Shown: one piece after another, positions 51,139 through 60,981 of the stretch
Layout of the letters: every line of letters starts with the position of its first letter
Numbering within the stretch: position 1 is the stretch's first letter
Source of the DNA: an uncultured Oscillospiraceae bacterium
Lineage (GTDB): Bacteria > Bacillota > Clostridia > Oscillospirales > Oscillospiraceae
Direction of reading: 5' to 3'
DNA: 64,000 nucleotides
Assembly (NCBI GenBank): GCA_947599925.1
Contig: CANQFT010000001.1
Span: 1-64,000 of the forward strand
Program-made: the position numbers and the translations under genes
The notes under the pieces: model-generated
The model's database searches: none
The model's input: the letters and a program-made list of their open reading frames with translations, nothing else
Told to the model about the DNA's origin: nothing

Positions 51139-51167
51139 ATTATATAGCGATTTTCCGTTTCTGTCAA
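51139..51167 (-). promoter_or_regulatory. Consensus promoter of tRNA-Gly
   Basis: TTGACA (51162-51167), 17 bases, TATAAT (51139-51144): a perfect sigma-A promoter ending 12 bases before the tRNA, lying just after the mnmA stop. Confidence 0.92.
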
Positions 51168-51170
51168 GAG

Positions 51171-52163
51171 TTATTTTATCCAGCCGCTGGCCACCACCAG
51201 CTCGCCGTGGTAAAACACCGCCAGTTGACCCGGCGTGGGGGCCCGGACGGGGACGTCTGCCAGAAAGACCCCGTCCTCGCCGCGCCGCTCCAGCGTGCCG
51301 GGGGTCTCGGCGCGGGAGTGGCGGAAGCGGGCGGTGAGGCGGCTGGGAACGGCGTCGGCCAGCACATGGAGCCCCTCCACGGCGATCCGGTCGCGGCAGA
51401 GGTCGCTGCCGTCGGACAAAACCACCTGGTCCGTCTCCGGGCGAATGGCGCAGACGTAGTATTTGTGCGGCCCGGAGATCCCAAGGCCGCTGCCCTGGCC
51501 CAGCGTGTAGCGGTGGATGCCCCGGTGCCGGCCCAGGACCTGGCCGTCCTTGTCCACGAAGTCTCCCGCCGGACGGGAAAAGCCCCGCTCCTCCAGCCAC
51601 GCGCCGTAGTCGTTGTTGGGGATGAAGCAGATCTCCATGCTGTCCGGCCTGTGGGCCGCGGCCAGGCCGAACCGCTCCGCCATGGCCCGGACCTGGGTCT
51701 TTTCGTACCCGCCCAGCGGGAACAGGCACCGCGCCAGCTGCCGCCGGGTCAGCCGGGCCAGCAGATAGGACTGGTCGTTGGCCCCGGCGCCTTTCATCAG
51801 CTGCCCCACCTGGCACCGGGCGTAGTGCCCCGTGGCCACATAGGGGGCGCGGAGTTCATCCGCCACCGCCAACAGCGCGGCAAACTTCACCGCCGGATTG
51901 CACAGGGCGCAGGGGTTGGGGGTCCTGCCCGCCAGATAGCTCCGGGCAAAGGGGGCGCACACCTGCTCCTCCAGAGCCTGGCGGATGTCCACCACATCCA
52001 GCCTGAGCCCCATCTCCTCCGCGGCTTGACGGGCGGGGCGCGGATCGCCCACGCCGTTGTCCAGGTAGACACAGTGGACCTGGAACCCCTGCTGGCTCAA
52101 GAGCCGGGCCGCCACGGCGGAGTCCACGCCGCCGGACAGCCCCAGGACCACCTTATTCTCCAT
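51171..52163 (-). CDS. mnmA: tRNA-specific 2-thiouridylase
   Basis: 330 residues from ATG 52163. PP-loop ATPase motif [15 protein letters not shown] at the N-terminus, the first catalytic cysteine C88 in [12 protein letters not shown] and the second in [12 protein letters not shown]. It thiolates U34 of Lys, Glu and Gln tRNAs. It starts inside the end of mnmG (11-bp overlap), so the two wobble-uridine modifiers are translationally linked. Slightly shorter than the usual 350-370 residues, with no motif missing. Confidence 0.95.
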   Translation of the reverse strand: MENKVVLGLSGGVDSAVAARLLSQQGFQVHCVYLDNGVGDPRPARQAAEEMGLRLDVVDIRQALEEQVCAPFARSYLAGRTPNPCALCNPAVKFAALLAVADELRAPYVATGHYARCQVGQLMKGAGANDQSYLLARLTRRQLARCLFPLGGYEKTQVRAMAERFGLAAAHRPDSMEICFIPNNDYGAWLEERGFSRPAGDFVDKDGQVLGRHRGIHRYTLGQGSGLGISGPHKYYVCAIRPETDQVVLSDGSDLCRDRIAVEGLHVLADAVPSRLTARFRHSRAETPGTLERRGEDGVFLADVPVRAPTPGQLAVFYHGELVVASGWIK

Positions 52164-54003
52164 GCCGCGTCTCCCTGCCGGGGCCGGACCGCTTGCCGCC
52201 GCGCTTTTCCAGGTAGAACATGAGGGCGGTCAGATCCGCCGGGGACACGCCGCTGATGCGCCCGGCCTGGCCCAGATTGGCGGGCTGGACGGCCTTCAGC
52301 TTTTGCCGGGCCTCCAGCCGCAGGCCGTCGATATGGTCGTAGTCCACATCGTCGGGCAGGCCCCGCGCTTCCAGGCGCCGGAGCTCGGCGATCTGCCGCT
52401 CCTGCCGGGCGATGTAGCCCGCGTACTTCACCTGGATCTCCACTTGCCGGACCACCTCCGGCTCCAACTCCGGACGATCGGGGTCCAGCGCCGCCAGGTC
52501 AGCGTAGCGCACTTCCGGCCGGCGCAGAAGTTGGGCCAGACGCTCTCCGCCGCTGCTGCCGGTGCGCTCCAGCCGGGCGATCTCCCCGTCCACGGCGGCG
52601 TATTTGGCCTCCACAGCGGCCAGCCGCTCGCCGGACACCAGACCGATCCTGTGGCCGATGGCGGTGAGGCGCTGGTCGGCGTTGTCCTGGCGACAGCGCA
52701 GACGGTACTCCGTTCTGGAGGTCATCATGCGGTAGGGCTCGTTGGTGCCGCGGGTCACAAGGTCGTCGATGAGCACGCCGATGTAGCCGTCCCAGCGGTC
52801 GAGGACCACCTTTTCCCGGCCCAGCAGCTTCATGGCGGCGTTGATCCCCGCCAGCAACCCCTGGGCCGCGGCCTCCTCATAGCCGGAGGAGCCGTTGAAC
52901 TGCCCCGCGCCGTAAAGGCCGGGGACCTCTTTGCACTCCAATGTGGGCAGCAGGGCGGTGGGGTCTACGCAGTCGTATTCGATGGCGTAGGCCCGCCGGG
53001 TCATCCGGGCGCGCTCCAGACCGGGGATGGTACGCAGCAGTTCCAGCTGCACATCCTCCGGCAGCGAGGAGCTGAGCCCCTGGACGTAGAGCTCGCCGGT
53101 GTCCAGGCCCATGGGCTCGATGAACAGTTGGTGCCGGGGCTTGTCGGCAAAGCGGACCACCTTGTCTTCGATGGAGGGGCAGTACCGGGGCCCCACGCCC
53201 TCGATGATGCCGGAAAAGAGGGGGGAGCGGTGCAGATTTTGCCGGATGATCTGGTGGGTGGCCTCGTTGGTGTAGGTCAGCCAGCACACGGCCCGGCCCT
53301 CCGGCGCCACGGGCTGGGAAAAGCCCGGCGCGTCGGGGTCCCCCTCTTGCCGCTCCATTTTGGAAAAATCCACGGTCTTGGCGTCTACCCGCGGCGGCGT
53401 GCCGGTCTTGAACCGGCGCAGGGGCAGACCCAGCGCCGCCAGGGACCGGGTCAGGGCTGTGGCGGCCTGCAGACCGTCCGGGCCGCTCTCCCTGGTGACC
53501 TGGCCGGTGATGGTGCGCCCGCCCAGATAGGTCCCCGTGGCCACCACGCAGGCCCGGACGGGGTGGACCGCGCCGGTGTCTGTGACCACGGCGGCAACGC
53601 CGTCGGCGTTGCGGCGGATCTCCACGATCTCCGCCTGTTTCAGCGTCAGACCAGGCTGGCGCTCCAGGGCGGACTTCATATACGAGCGGTACTTCTGCCT
53701 GTCGGCCTGGCACCGCAGAGACCACACCGCCGGGCCCTTGCCCCGGCCCAGGAGCCTGGACTGGATACAGCAGGCGTCCGCCGCCCGCCCCATCTCGCCG
53801 CCCAGGGCGTCGATCTCGGCCACCAGCTGGCCCTTGCCCGCGCCGCCGATGGCGGGGTTGCAGGGCATATTGCCCACGCTGTCCAGATTCACGCAGAAGC
53901 ACGCGGTTTTCAGCCCCAGCCGGGCCGCGGCCAGCGCCGCCTCGCACCCGGCGTGACCCGCGCCCACAACGGCCAGATCAAACCCCTCCGCGGAATACTC
54001 CAT
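52153..54003 (-). CDS. mnmG: tRNA U34 carboxymethylaminomethyl-modifying enzyme, FAD-binding subunit
   Basis: 616 residues from ATG 54003 (AAGGGGG upstream), the usual MnmG length. FAD-binding [19 protein letters not shown], the [15 protein letters not shown] signature, KTGTPPRVD and the C-terminal GIDA-type helical domain. With MnmE it installs the cmnm5 group at tRNA U34. MnmE is not in the window. The pair mnmG-mnmA is transcribed toward the tRNA-Gly gene. Confidence 0.96.
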   Translation of the reverse strand: MEYSAEGFDLAVVGAGHAGCEAALAAARLGLKTACFCVNLDSVGNMPCNPAIGGAGKGQLVAEIDALGGEMGRAADACCIQSRLLGRGKGPAVWSLRCQADRQKYRSYMKSALERQPGLTLKQAEIVEIRRNADGVAAVVTDTGAVHPVRACVVATGTYLGGRTITGQVTRESGPDGLQAATALTRSLAALGLPLRRFKTGTPPRVDAKTVDFSKMERQEGDPDAPGFSQPVAPEGRAVCWLTYTNEATHQIIRQNLHRSPLFSGIIEGVGPRYCPSIEDKVVRFADKPRHQLFIEPMGLDTGELYVQGLSSSLPEDVQLELLRTIPGLERARMTRRAYAIEYDCVDPTALLPTLECKEVPGLYGAGQFNGSSGYEEAAAQGLLAGINAAMKLLGREKVVLDRWDGYIGVLIDDLVTRGTNEPYRMMTSRTEYRLRCRQDNADQRLTAIGHRIGLVSGERLAAVEAKYAAVDGEIARLERTGSSGGERLAQLLRRPEVRYADLAALDPDRPELEPEVVRQVEIQVKYAGYIARQERQIAELRRLEARGLPDDVDYDHIDGLRLEARQKLKAVQPANLGQAGRISGVSPADLTALMFYLEKRGGKRSGPGRETRHGE

Positions 54004-54036
54004 GGCGCGGACCCCCTTCCCACGGTTTTCCCCTAC

Positions 54037-54066
54037 ATTATAATAGAAACGCCCCGGCCCCGTCAA
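54037..54066 (-). promoter_or_regulatory. Promoter of mnmG-mnmA
   Basis: TTGACG (54061-54066), 18 bases, TATAAT (54037-54042) on the minus strand. Confidence 0.7.
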
Positions 54067-54140
54067 GTTGGCCCGCCGGCATGGGCCGGGCCCGGTGGGG
54101 GGGCGAATATTTCACTTGTGTTACACTTGCCCAAAACCTA

Positions 54141-54169
54141 TTGACGTTTTTTTTGAAATGATTTATCAT
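54141..54169 (+). promoter_or_regulatory. Promoter of the S-layer-type gene
   Basis: TTGACG (54141-54146), 17 bases, TATCAT (54164-54169) in an AT-rich stretch. A ~55-base leader with an imperfect palindrome GGGGACACTGTCCCC (54186-54200) leads to AGAAGGAGGAATC. Confidence 0.72.
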
Positions 54170-54230
54170 GTCCCACGTAAGGCAAGGGGACACTGTCCCC
54201 AAGTCAAAATTTAGAAGGAGGAATCTTCCC

Positions 54231-57152
54231 ATGAAAAACCTGAAGAAGGTCCTGGCTCTGGGTCTGGCTCTGGTCATGCTGATGGGCATGTTCACTGTCG
54301 TCTCCGCTGCCGAGGACAAGATGGTTGCCTCCGATCTGACCGACTGGAACACCGTCCAGCACAAGGACGCTGTCTCCCTGATGGTCGATCTGGGCATCAT
54401 CAACGGCTTCCCTGCTGATGATGGCACTGCGAGCTTCGAGCCCACTGCCTCCATCACCCGCGGCCAGTGGGCCAAGATGGTCTACTATGCCGCCACGGGT
54501 ACTGACAACGCCGATGCTTACCTCGGCACCGCCTCCAGCCTGGGCGACATCTCCGGCCACTGGGCTGAGGCCTATGTCAACTACCTGTTCGCCAACAGCC
54601 TCATCTCCGGCGACAACCTGGGCAACTACAACCCCGAGGCCAACGTCACCGTGGCTGAGGCCAGCAAGATGATGCTGACCACCCTGGGCTATGACGCTGT
54701 GGACAAGCAGTATCAGGGCACCAGCGCCTGGGCCGGCAACGTCATCCGCGACGCCAAGCGCAACGGCCTGCTGGACAACCTGGACAGCGACATGACCGCC
54801 ATGGTTCCCCTGACCCGTGAGAACGCCGCTGAGCTGGTGCTCAACACCCTCAACGCCAACATGGTCACCAAGGAGAACGGCCGCGACAACGGCGAGGCCT
54901 ATGTTGTCAAGTATGAGTACGCTCAGACTCTGGGCTACGACGTGTTCGATCTGGTGAAGGTCACCGCCACCGTTGACAGCATCGACTCCGATGGCTATGC
55001 CAACTTCAAGGGCACCGTCGTCGCCCCCGAGGACGCCAACGGCAACACCTGGGATCAGGTCACCGCTTCCCTGAACCGGAAGATCAAGGCCACCAGCGAC
55101 ATGGTCGGCACCGACGTGAACGTCTATGTCCGCGCCAACGGCTTCAAGTGGTCCAAGGACACCGGTGAGATCACCACCAACGGTACCTTCGTGAGCACCA
55201 TCTCCACCTCCGTGGCCAAGGCTGACACCACCCCCGTCAAGACCATCAACTCCGGCGTGGTGTGGAAGAACCTGACCAGCCGCAGCTCCAGCGACTATGT
55301 GGCCTCCGCCTTCGCCAAGGACTGCGCTTTCTATCTCAACGGCAAGAGCGTTGACGCCACTCTGACCGTTGGTCAGGACGGCACCGTGACCGGCGGCTAT
55401 CCCACCGAGGTCGTCAGCGCCGCTGCCCGCCGCGGCACCGTGGTGGAGTTCTACACCAACACCGACGGCGAGATCTCCACTGTCAAGGCTTACCTCTATG
55501 AGTTCAGCCAGGTCGATGGCGGCGACGCCACCACCAAGACCCTCTCCGACGGCACCGTTCAGGTCCGCGTTCCCGGCGTGATCCCCGGCTGGGTGGACTC
55601 TGACAAGGTCAGCGGCTGGCAGGGCCTGGTGGATCAGGACGTGGTCCTGGTCTATCGGACCGACCTGGGCAACACCACCTTCAGCTACACCATCGAGAAG
55701 GCTGAGAAGGTCACCGGCAACGTGAGCACCTTCTACTCCGGCGGCGAGATCTCCGTGGGCGGCACCCGCTACAAGGGTTCCGAGCAGAACGGCACCGGCA
55801 CCTTCGGCGACGTGACCTGCTCCACCATCGTGGACGCCACCAACAACGCCAACATGGCCGCTGAGTTCGGCGACTGGCTGAACAACGGCTACGACCTGGA
55901 GACCGAGTACGACTTCTATCTGGATAAGGCCGGCGCCATCGGCATCGGCATCCAGCTCACCGACAGCGTGGACGCCAGCAAGGTCTGCCTGGTCATCGAG
56001 GCCGACTATGACACCAACGGCATGGGCACCACCGGCTGGGTGAAGGCCAACCTGCTCTTCGCCGACGGCTCCACCGAGATCGTTGACATCAGTCGGCTCG
56101 ACGGCAATTATGTGGCCAAGACCGCTGATGACAAGAAGATCGACTACAAGACCGCCTACAATACGCTCAAGGCCAACTATCGGACCAAGTTCTACAGCTA
56201 CCGCACCAGCTCCAGCGGCTATGAGCTCACCTCCCTGGTCAGCGACAAGAAGTTCGAGAACGAGAAATCTGAGACCGGGGCCTTTGAGGTCCTGAAGCAG
56301 AGCGACTTCTCCCAGGGCGACTTCCCGCTCACTGCCAACAACTCCACCAACTTCATCGTTGGCAAGCGCAACCAGAACACCGATGAGATGACCTACTCCG
56401 TCTACAAGGGCTTCCGCAACGTCCCCGAGATGGACGCCACCATGATCACCGCCATCGCCGCTGACGACACCACCGGCAAGACCGACACCGTCGCCCGGTA
56501 TGTGTACATGGAGACTGGCTCCTTCAAGGACGATGTGCCCGAGGGCTTCATCTTCATCACGGACAACAACGTCCAGATCGACAGCTCCATGGCTGACGAC
56601 GAGGTCTACCTGGTGAACATCATCGACACCGACGGCTCCAAGACCACCATGCGCGTCACCGCCTCTCTGGCCGACGCCATCAAGGACGACAGCATGACCT
56701 ACAACGGCACCCGCAGCCATGTGGGCAAGTTCTGGGCTGTCAGCGAAATCGACGAGAACGGTGTTGTCTCCGTCCTGAGCAACGAGCTGGATACCGCTGA
56801 TCAGGCCGTGAGCACCGCTTCCCTGACCGGCCTGGGCGACGGCGTCATCGCCTTCGACAACGGCGAGTCCTGGGACTATGACGATGCCACCGTGTTCGTG
56901 TTCGTGGACTGGGGCTGGGAGGACAACGTCAAGAGCGACAGCAACCACCCCGGCCAGTTGGATGAGAACGAGGACGACGTCGTGATGAAGGACTACGGTA
57001 CCTTCCGTCCCGCCGGCTTCTTCAACGCCAACGACATCAGCGACGTCGCGACTGACGCCAAGACCTACAAGGACGTGCAGGCCGCGGTCATCCTGCCCGA
57101 CAACCGCGAGACCACCGCTGACTACGTGTACGTCATCCGCACCATGTGGTGA
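54231..57152 (+). CDS. S-layer protein with N-terminal SLH domains
   Basis: 973 residues from ATG 54231 (AGAAGGAGGAATCTTCCC). Sec signal 1-26 (VVSAAED). Three SLH units fill residues about 30-210: WNTVQHKDAVSLMVDLGIINGF, the GDISGHWAEAYVNYLFANSL unit, and a third ending LTRENAAELVLNTL. The rest is acidic, Thr/Gly/Asp-rich beta structure without recognisable enzyme motifs. SLH domains bind pyruvylated wall polymer, so this is a likely building block of the S-layer. The strong promoter, ideal ribosome site and a codon choice with more C/T-ending preferred codons than the neighbours suggest very high expression. It may form the layer within which the SLH pectinases sit. Confidence 0.87.
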   Translation: MKNLKKVLALGLALVMLMGMFTVVSAAEDKMVASDLTDWNTVQHKDAVSLMVDLGIINGFPADDGTASFEPTASITRGQWAKMVYYAATGTDNADAYLGTASSLGDISGHWAEAYVNYLFANSLISGDNLGNYNPEANVTVAEASKMMLTTLGYDAVDKQYQGTSAWAGNVIRDAKRNGLLDNLDSDMTAMVPLTRENAAELVLNTLNANMVTKENGRDNGEAYVVKYEYAQTLGYDVFDLVKVTATVDSIDSDGYANFKGTVVAPEDANGNTWDQVTASLNRKIKATSDMVGTDVNVYVRANGFKWSKDTGEITTNGTFVSTISTSVAKADTTPVKTINSGVVWKNLTSRSSSDYVASAFAKDCAFYLNGKSVDATLTVGQDGTVTGGYPTEVVSAAARRGTVVEFYTNTDGEISTVKAYLYEFSQVDGGDATTKTLSDGTVQVRVPGVIPGWVDSDKVSGWQGLVDQDVVLVYRTDLGNTTFSYTIEKAEKVTGNVSTFYSGGEISVGGTRYKGSEQNGTGTFGDVTCSTIVDATNNANMAAEFGDWLNNGYDLETEYDFYLDKAGAIGIGIQLTDSVDASKVCLVIEADYDTNGMGTTGWVKANLLFADGSTEIVDISRLDGNYVAKTADDKKIDYKTAYNTLKANYRTKFYSYRTSSSGYELTSLVSDKKFENEKSETGAFEVLKQSDFSQGDFPLTANNSTNFIVGKRNQNTDEMTYSVYKGFRNVPEMDATMITAIAADDTTGKTDTVARYVYMETGSFKDDVPEGFIFITDNNVQIDSSMADDEVYLVNIIDTDGSKTTMRVTASLADAIKDDSMTYNGTRSHVGKFWAVSEIDENGVVSVLSNELDTADQAVSTASLTGLGDGVIAFDNGESWDYDDATVFVFVDWGWEDNVKSDSNHPGQLDENEDDVVMKDYGTFRPAGFFNANDISDVATDAKTYKDVQAAVILPDNRETTADYVYVIRTMW

Positions 57153-57198
57153 TCTGAGCCTCACGGCTTAGACCAACACTGGGCAAACCCCAAGCAAG

Positions 57199-57233
57199 AA
57201 GGACGGTCCCTCCGGGGACCGTCCTTTCTTATT
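57199..57233 (+). terminator. Terminator of the S-layer gene
   Basis: AAGGACGGTCCC / GGGACCGTCCTT stem and TTTCTTATT tail. Confidence 0.88.
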
Positions 57234-57257
57234 GATTCCGCGCCAGGGGTGTGCGGC

Positions 57258-57391
57258 TTGATTGCGCGGACAGGATGTGCTATAATAGCCGCAGAGCGGC
57301 TATTATAGATGCCGCCTTTGCTCCCCGGCCTTGCCGGGAACCGCAAAGGATGGCGCATGATACCACACCGCTGACGCGGATGTGGTATCAT
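57258..57391 (+). promoter_or_regulatory. Promoter and three-hairpin array before the racemase-like gene
   Basis: TTGATT (57258-57263), 17 bases, TATAAT (57281-57286). The -10 lies in the left arm of a perfect palindrome CTATAATAGCCGC / GCGGCTATTATAG (57280-57308). A nested stem (57310-57356) and a third palindrome ATGATACCACACCGC...GGTATCAT (57357-57391) follow at once. Similar hairpin runs occur at 21.1 kb. Confidence 0.65.
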
Positions 57392-57441
57392 GACAACATA
57401 ACAACTGCGCCCTGGAAAGAGCAAAAACTGGGGGAATGGAT

Positions 57442-58509
57442 ATGAAACGTCTGGTGATCGACAGCAAGGCGGTGGTGAAGAACCTGGAGGCCATGCGCCG
57501 CCACGCCAAGGACGCCGCCATGTACGCGGTGCTCATGGGGGACGCCTACGGCGCGGGGCTGGAGCGGATGGCGCTGTTGCTGCGGGACCACGGCGTCACC
57601 CGCTTTGCCATCTCTGAGCCCGCCGAGGCTGTGGCCTTGCGGAAGGCGGGGCTGGTGGAGGAGGAACTGCTGATGCTCCGGTCTACGGTGAACCGGGACG
57701 AGCTGGAGACGCTGATGGACCTGGGCGTGGTGTGCTCCATCGGCTCCGCCGAGGCGGGCATGGCCCTCAATGCCCTGGCCGAGAGCCGTTCCACCATCGC
57801 CGAGGCCCATGTGCAGATCGACAGCGGCATGGGCTACGGCGGCTTTGTGCCCGACGAGACCGACAAGGTGCTCTCTGTGTTCCAAAATCTGCAGAGCGTC
57901 GCCATCTCCGGGATCTACACCCACTTCCAGTCCGCCTCGGTGTCCAAAAAGGCGGTGGCCGCCCAGCTGGACGCCTTCGCCCAGGTGGTCCAGACCATCC
58001 AGCGTGGGGGCTTCGAGACCGGGACGGTCCACGCCGCGGGCAGCTTCTCCACCATCCAGTTCGACTTCTCCCATCTGGACGCGGTGCGGGTGGGCTCGGC
58101 CCTGCTGGGCCGGTGCAAGCGCAGCCGGGACGACGGTCTGCAGAAGGTGGGCTTTTGCGAGGCCACCATCGAGGACCTGCGCTGGCTCCCCGCGGGCCAC
58201 ACCGTGGGCTACGAGCACCCGGTGCGGCTGAGAAAGCCTACCCGCGTGGCCACCGTGGCCGTGGGCTACCAAAACGGCCTGGGCGTCCGGGCCCCCAGAC
58301 CCCTGGGACTGTGGGAGGCCCTCCGCCGCTGGCGGGGCAAGGACCTGCCGGCGGTCCGGCTGAACGGCCAGAAGGCCAGGATCGTGGGCCGCATCGGGGC
58401 CATGGAGACCCTGATCGACGTGTCTGGTCTGCGGTGCGCCGGCGGCGACCTGGCCCAGTTGGAGATGGATCCGCTCTTTTGCAAGGGCATGGACCGGGAG
58501 TACCGCTGA
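57442..58509 (+). CDS. Alanine-racemase-like protein without the catalytic lysine
   Basis: 355 residues from ATG 57442 (GGGGGA six bases upstream; ATG 57436 has no spacing). Overall an Alr fold: PLP-barrel then a C-terminal beta domain. In true Alr the PLP-binding lysine is in VVKANAYGHG. Here the aligned stretch is VLMGDAYGAG, so Lys is Met at residue 32. The substrate-binding Arg of GMGRxG is Tyr (GMGYGG). The second catalytic Tyr is kept (Y276, AVGYQNG instead of GYADG). It is therefore unlikely to racemise alanine by the known mechanism, and may be a binding protein or have other chemistry. It overlaps dtd (TGATG), pointing to a D-amino-acid context. Confidence 0.85.
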   Translation: MKRLVIDSKAVVKNLEAMRRHAKDAAMYAVLMGDAYGAGLERMALLLRDHGVTRFAISEPAEAVALRKAGLVEEELLMLRSTVNRDELETLMDLGVVCSIGSAEAGMALNALAESRSTIAEAHVQIDSGMGYGGFVPDETDKVLSVFQNLQSVAISGIYTHFQSASVSKKAVAAQLDAFAQVVQTIQRGGFETGTVHAAGSFSTIQFDFSHLDAVRVGSALLGRCKRSRDDGLQKVGFCEATIEDLRWLPAGHTVGYEHPVRLRKPTRVATVAVGYQNGLGVRAPRPLGLWEALRRWRGKDLPAVRLNGQKARIVGRIGAMETLIDVSGLRCAGGDLAQLEMDPLFCKGMDREYR

Positions 58510-58943
58510 TGCGGGCCGTGGTCACGCGGGTCACCCGCGCCAGCGTCGCCGTGGACGGCGCTGTGGTCGGAAAGATCGGCCGGGGATACCTGGTGCTGCT
58601 GGGCGTGGGGCCGGAGGACACCACCCAGACCGCCGACAAAATGGCGGAGAAGGTCTGCAACCTCCGGGTCTTTGAGGACGAAAACGGCAAGATGAACCTG
58701 GATCTGCGGCAGGTGGGCGGGGCCATCCTGGCCGTCAGCCAGTTCACCCTGTACGCCGACACCTCGTCCCGTCGCCCCGGCTTCTCCGGCGCGGCCAAGC
58801 CGGAGCTGGCGGTGCCGCTCTATGAGCGGTTTATAGATTCCTGCCGGGAAAAAGGCTTTGAAGTTCAACAGGGAGTATTTGGCGCCGACATGGCGGTGGA
58901 CTCGGTGAACGACGGCCCGGTGACCATCCTGTTTGAGCTGTAA
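58509..58943 (+). CDS. dtd: D-aminoacyl-tRNA deacylase
   Basis: 144 residues from ATG 58509, which overlaps the stop of the previous gene (TGATG). DTD motifs SQFTLYAD and NDGPVT (Gly-cisPro loop that rejects L-amino acids) are intact, and the length is that of the family. It hydrolyses D-aminoacyl-tRNAs and glycyl-tRNA-Ala to protect translation. Coupling to a racemase-like protein may be functional. Confidence 0.95.
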   Translation: MRAVVTRVTRASVAVDGAVVGKIGRGYLVLLGVGPEDTTQTADKMAEKVCNLRVFEDENGKMNLDLRQVGGAILAVSQFTLYADTSSRRPGFSGAAKPELAVPLYERFIDSCREKGFEVQQGVFGADMAVDSVNDGPVTILFEL

Positions 58944-58951
58944 GGCAGAAC

Positions 58952-59141
58952 TGTCAAAGGAGCGGCGGAGCCGCTCCTTTGACAGTTTTTTTGCGGCCCG
59001 CTGCAGCGCACGACCCGGCCACCGAGGTGGCCGGGTCGCACGTTTGCGGGCCGAGATGTATTTTTTCCGACGTACACGCCGCCGGAAAAAATGACAATGA
59101 CTTTTTCGCGCCTGGCGGCGCGAAACTCTGCGAGGCTTTTT
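58952..59141. repeat. Dispersed composite palindromic repeat, copy G (full, inverted)
   Basis: All four modules in the order opposite to copies B and E: TGTCAAAGGAGCGGC...GCTCCTTTGACA plus T7 (58952-58991), GCGGCCCGC...CGTTTGCGGGCC, TTTTTTCCGACG...CCGGAAAAAA, and TTTCGCGCC...GCGCGAAACTCTGCGAGGC. The first hairpin with T7 can terminate dtd on the plus strand. Confidence 0.8.
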
Positions 59142-59155
59142 GAGTATTTCGTGGG

Positions 59156-59971
59156 TCAGTCCGGCAGTTTGGATACCAGCTTTTCCAGGGGATTGGGCTC
59201 GTAGTCCTCCAAAATCCCCGCGTCGCAGGCCGCGGCCAGCGTGGGGTCGATGGGCAGCCGCTCCAAAATGGGCAGGCCCAGGTCCGCCGCCACCTGTTCC
59301 AGCTTGCTCTGGCCGAAGATGGCGTGGCGCTTGCCGCAGTCGGGGCACTGGAAGTAGCTGTAATTCTCCACCAGCCCAAGCACCGGCACCTCCATCATCT
59401 GGGCCATCTTCACCGCCTTGGTGACGATCATGCTCACCAGGTCCTGGGGCGAGGTGACCACGATGACGCCGTCCACCGGCAGGGACTGGAACACCGTCAG
59501 GGGCACGTCCCCGGTGCCTGGCGGCATATCCACAAAGAGGTAGTCCAAATCGCCCCAGACCACGTCGGTCCAGAACTGCTTCACCGCTCCGGCGATCACC
59601 GGGCCCCGCCAGACCACGGGGTCGGTCTCGTTCTCCATCAGCAGGTTGAGGCTCATCACCGGGATGCCGCCCTTGCTCTCCACCGGGAAAATGCCCACCT
59701 CGCTGCCCGGCGCCCTGTCGTGGATGCCGAAGGCTTTGGGGATGGAGGGGCCGGTGATGTCGGCGTCCAGGATGCCCACCTTTTTCCCCGCCTTATGGCA
59801 GGCGGCGGCCAGGGCGGAGGTGACAAGGGACTTGCCCACGCCTCCCTTGCCGGACATCACGGCGATGACATGCCGGATGTTGGACAGGGGATTCATCTCG
59901 GCGGAGAAGTCCTCCTGCCGCTCGGAGCAGCTCTCGCCGCAGGTGGAGCAATCGTGGGTACATTCGCTCAT
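59156..59971 (-). CDS. Mrp/NBP35-family P-loop ATPase, Fe-S carrier
   Basis: 271 residues. A Cys-rich N-terminus (CTHDCSTCGESC) precedes the deviant Walker A SGKGGVGKS, with DADITGPSIP, PPGTGD and the C-terminal region holding a CxxC (QCPDCGKRHA). Mrp/ApbC proteins assemble and transfer iron-sulfur clusters. The upstream gene is the nucleoside kinase. Last gene of the minus-strand run. Confidence 0.92.
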   Translation of the reverse strand: MSECTHDCSTCGESCSERQEDFSAEMNPLSNIRHVIAVMSGKGGVGKSLVTSALAAACHKAGKKVGILDADITGPSIPKAFGIHDRAPGSEVGIFPVESKGGIPVMSLNLLMENETDPVVWRGPVIAGAVKQFWTDVVWGDLDYLFVDMPPGTGDVPLTVFQSLPVDGVIVVTSPQDLVSMIVTKAVKMAQMMEVPVLGLVENYSYFQCPDCGKRHAIFGQSKLEQVAADLGLPILERLPIDPTLAAACDAGILEDYEPNPLEKLVSKLPD

Positions 59972-60042
59972 GGTTTTTCCCTCTTTCTTTCAAAAGTTTG
60001 GCCCGCGGCCGGACAGACCGGCCCAGGCTGGCGGGCAAAGGA

Positions 60043-60981
60043 TCAGTAGTGGTAGTCGCTGCCGCCGATAAACTCCCGCAGCAGGGAGTTTCCGGGCACC
60101 AGTTCTGGGTCCACCGGGGCAAATTGCTCCAGCGCCTCCGCGATCTGCCGGACCTTGGCCGCGTTGGGGTCCTGTGGGGGGATGGTGGCCAGGATGGGCT
60201 TGGCGTAGACGGCCATCACGCCGAACTCAAAGGGCAGAGCGGTGTCAAAGCGCAGATGGGCGGAGGACTTGTAGGGCGTGATGTACCGCTTCTCGCCCCG
60301 CCGGACGTTGTTCCAGCTCTCCAGGGTCTGGGAGACGCTGTGTCCCCGGTACTTATAGTCCCGCACGCACCTCCGGCACAGGCGCAGCCAGGTGCATTTG
60401 AAGGCCATGGCCTCGCCGTCCCTCACGTCGGTCCGGGCCGCGATGTGGAGCCGGAAAGCCCCAGGGTGCAGATCGGTGATGCGGGGGTTCAGGGCGTGGA
60501 TGCCCTCGAAGATGACCGCTTCATTCTCCGCCAGCTCCACCTGCTGGGCTTTGGCGGCGATGCGGGTCTGGGTGGCGAAGTCGAAGTGGGGCACCTGGAT
60601 GGGCTGGTGGCGCTCCAAGGCGGTGAAATGGTCGGCCAGCAGTCTCCAGTCCAGCAGTTCCGGGGACTCCAGGTCCACCGTCCCCTCCGGGGTCATGGGG
60701 AGGGCAAAGCCCGCGGGCCGCTCGGAGTAGTAGTGGTCCATGGAGATGGTGCGGGTCAGGATGCCCCGCCGCTCCAGCTCCTCCTCGATCTTCATGGCGG
60801 TGGTGGTCTTGCCCGAACTGGAGGGCCCCGCCAGCAGGACCACCGGGCTCTGGGCCAGATTTTTCTGGATGGCGTCGGCGCACTGGGCGATCTTCTCCTG
60901 ATACCGGGCCTCGCACTGGGCGATGAAAGCCCTGGGGTCGCCCCGCGCGGCGGCGTTGAGTTCAGTCAGTTGACAGGCCAT
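60043..60981 (-). CDS. Uridine-kinase-like nucleoside kinase
   Basis: 312 residues from ATG 60981 (AGAGAGG upstream). Walker A GPSSSGKTT, the PRK/UDK-type SMDHYY acidic site, FEGIHALNP, and a lid region with several Arg. It belongs to the phosphoribulokinase/uridine-kinase family. In Clostridia such standalone proteins phosphorylate uridine or another nucleoside, but the substrate is not readable here. Its start overlaps the end of hemZ by 16 bases. Confidence 0.83.
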   Translation of the reverse strand: MACQLTELNAAARGDPRAFIAQCEARYQEKIAQCADAIQKNLAQSPVVLLAGPSSSGKTTTAMKIEEELERRGILTRTISMDHYYSERPAGFALPMTPEGTVDLESPELLDWRLLADHFTALERHQPIQVPHFDFATQTRIAAKAQQVELAENEAVIFEGIHALNPRITDLHPGAFRLHIAARTDVRDGEAMAFKCTWLRLCRRCVRDYKYRGHSVSQTLESWNNVRRGEKRYITPYKSSAHLRFDTALPFEFGVMAVYAKPILATIPPQDPNAAKVRQIAEALEQFAPVDPELVPGNSLLREFIGGSDYHY

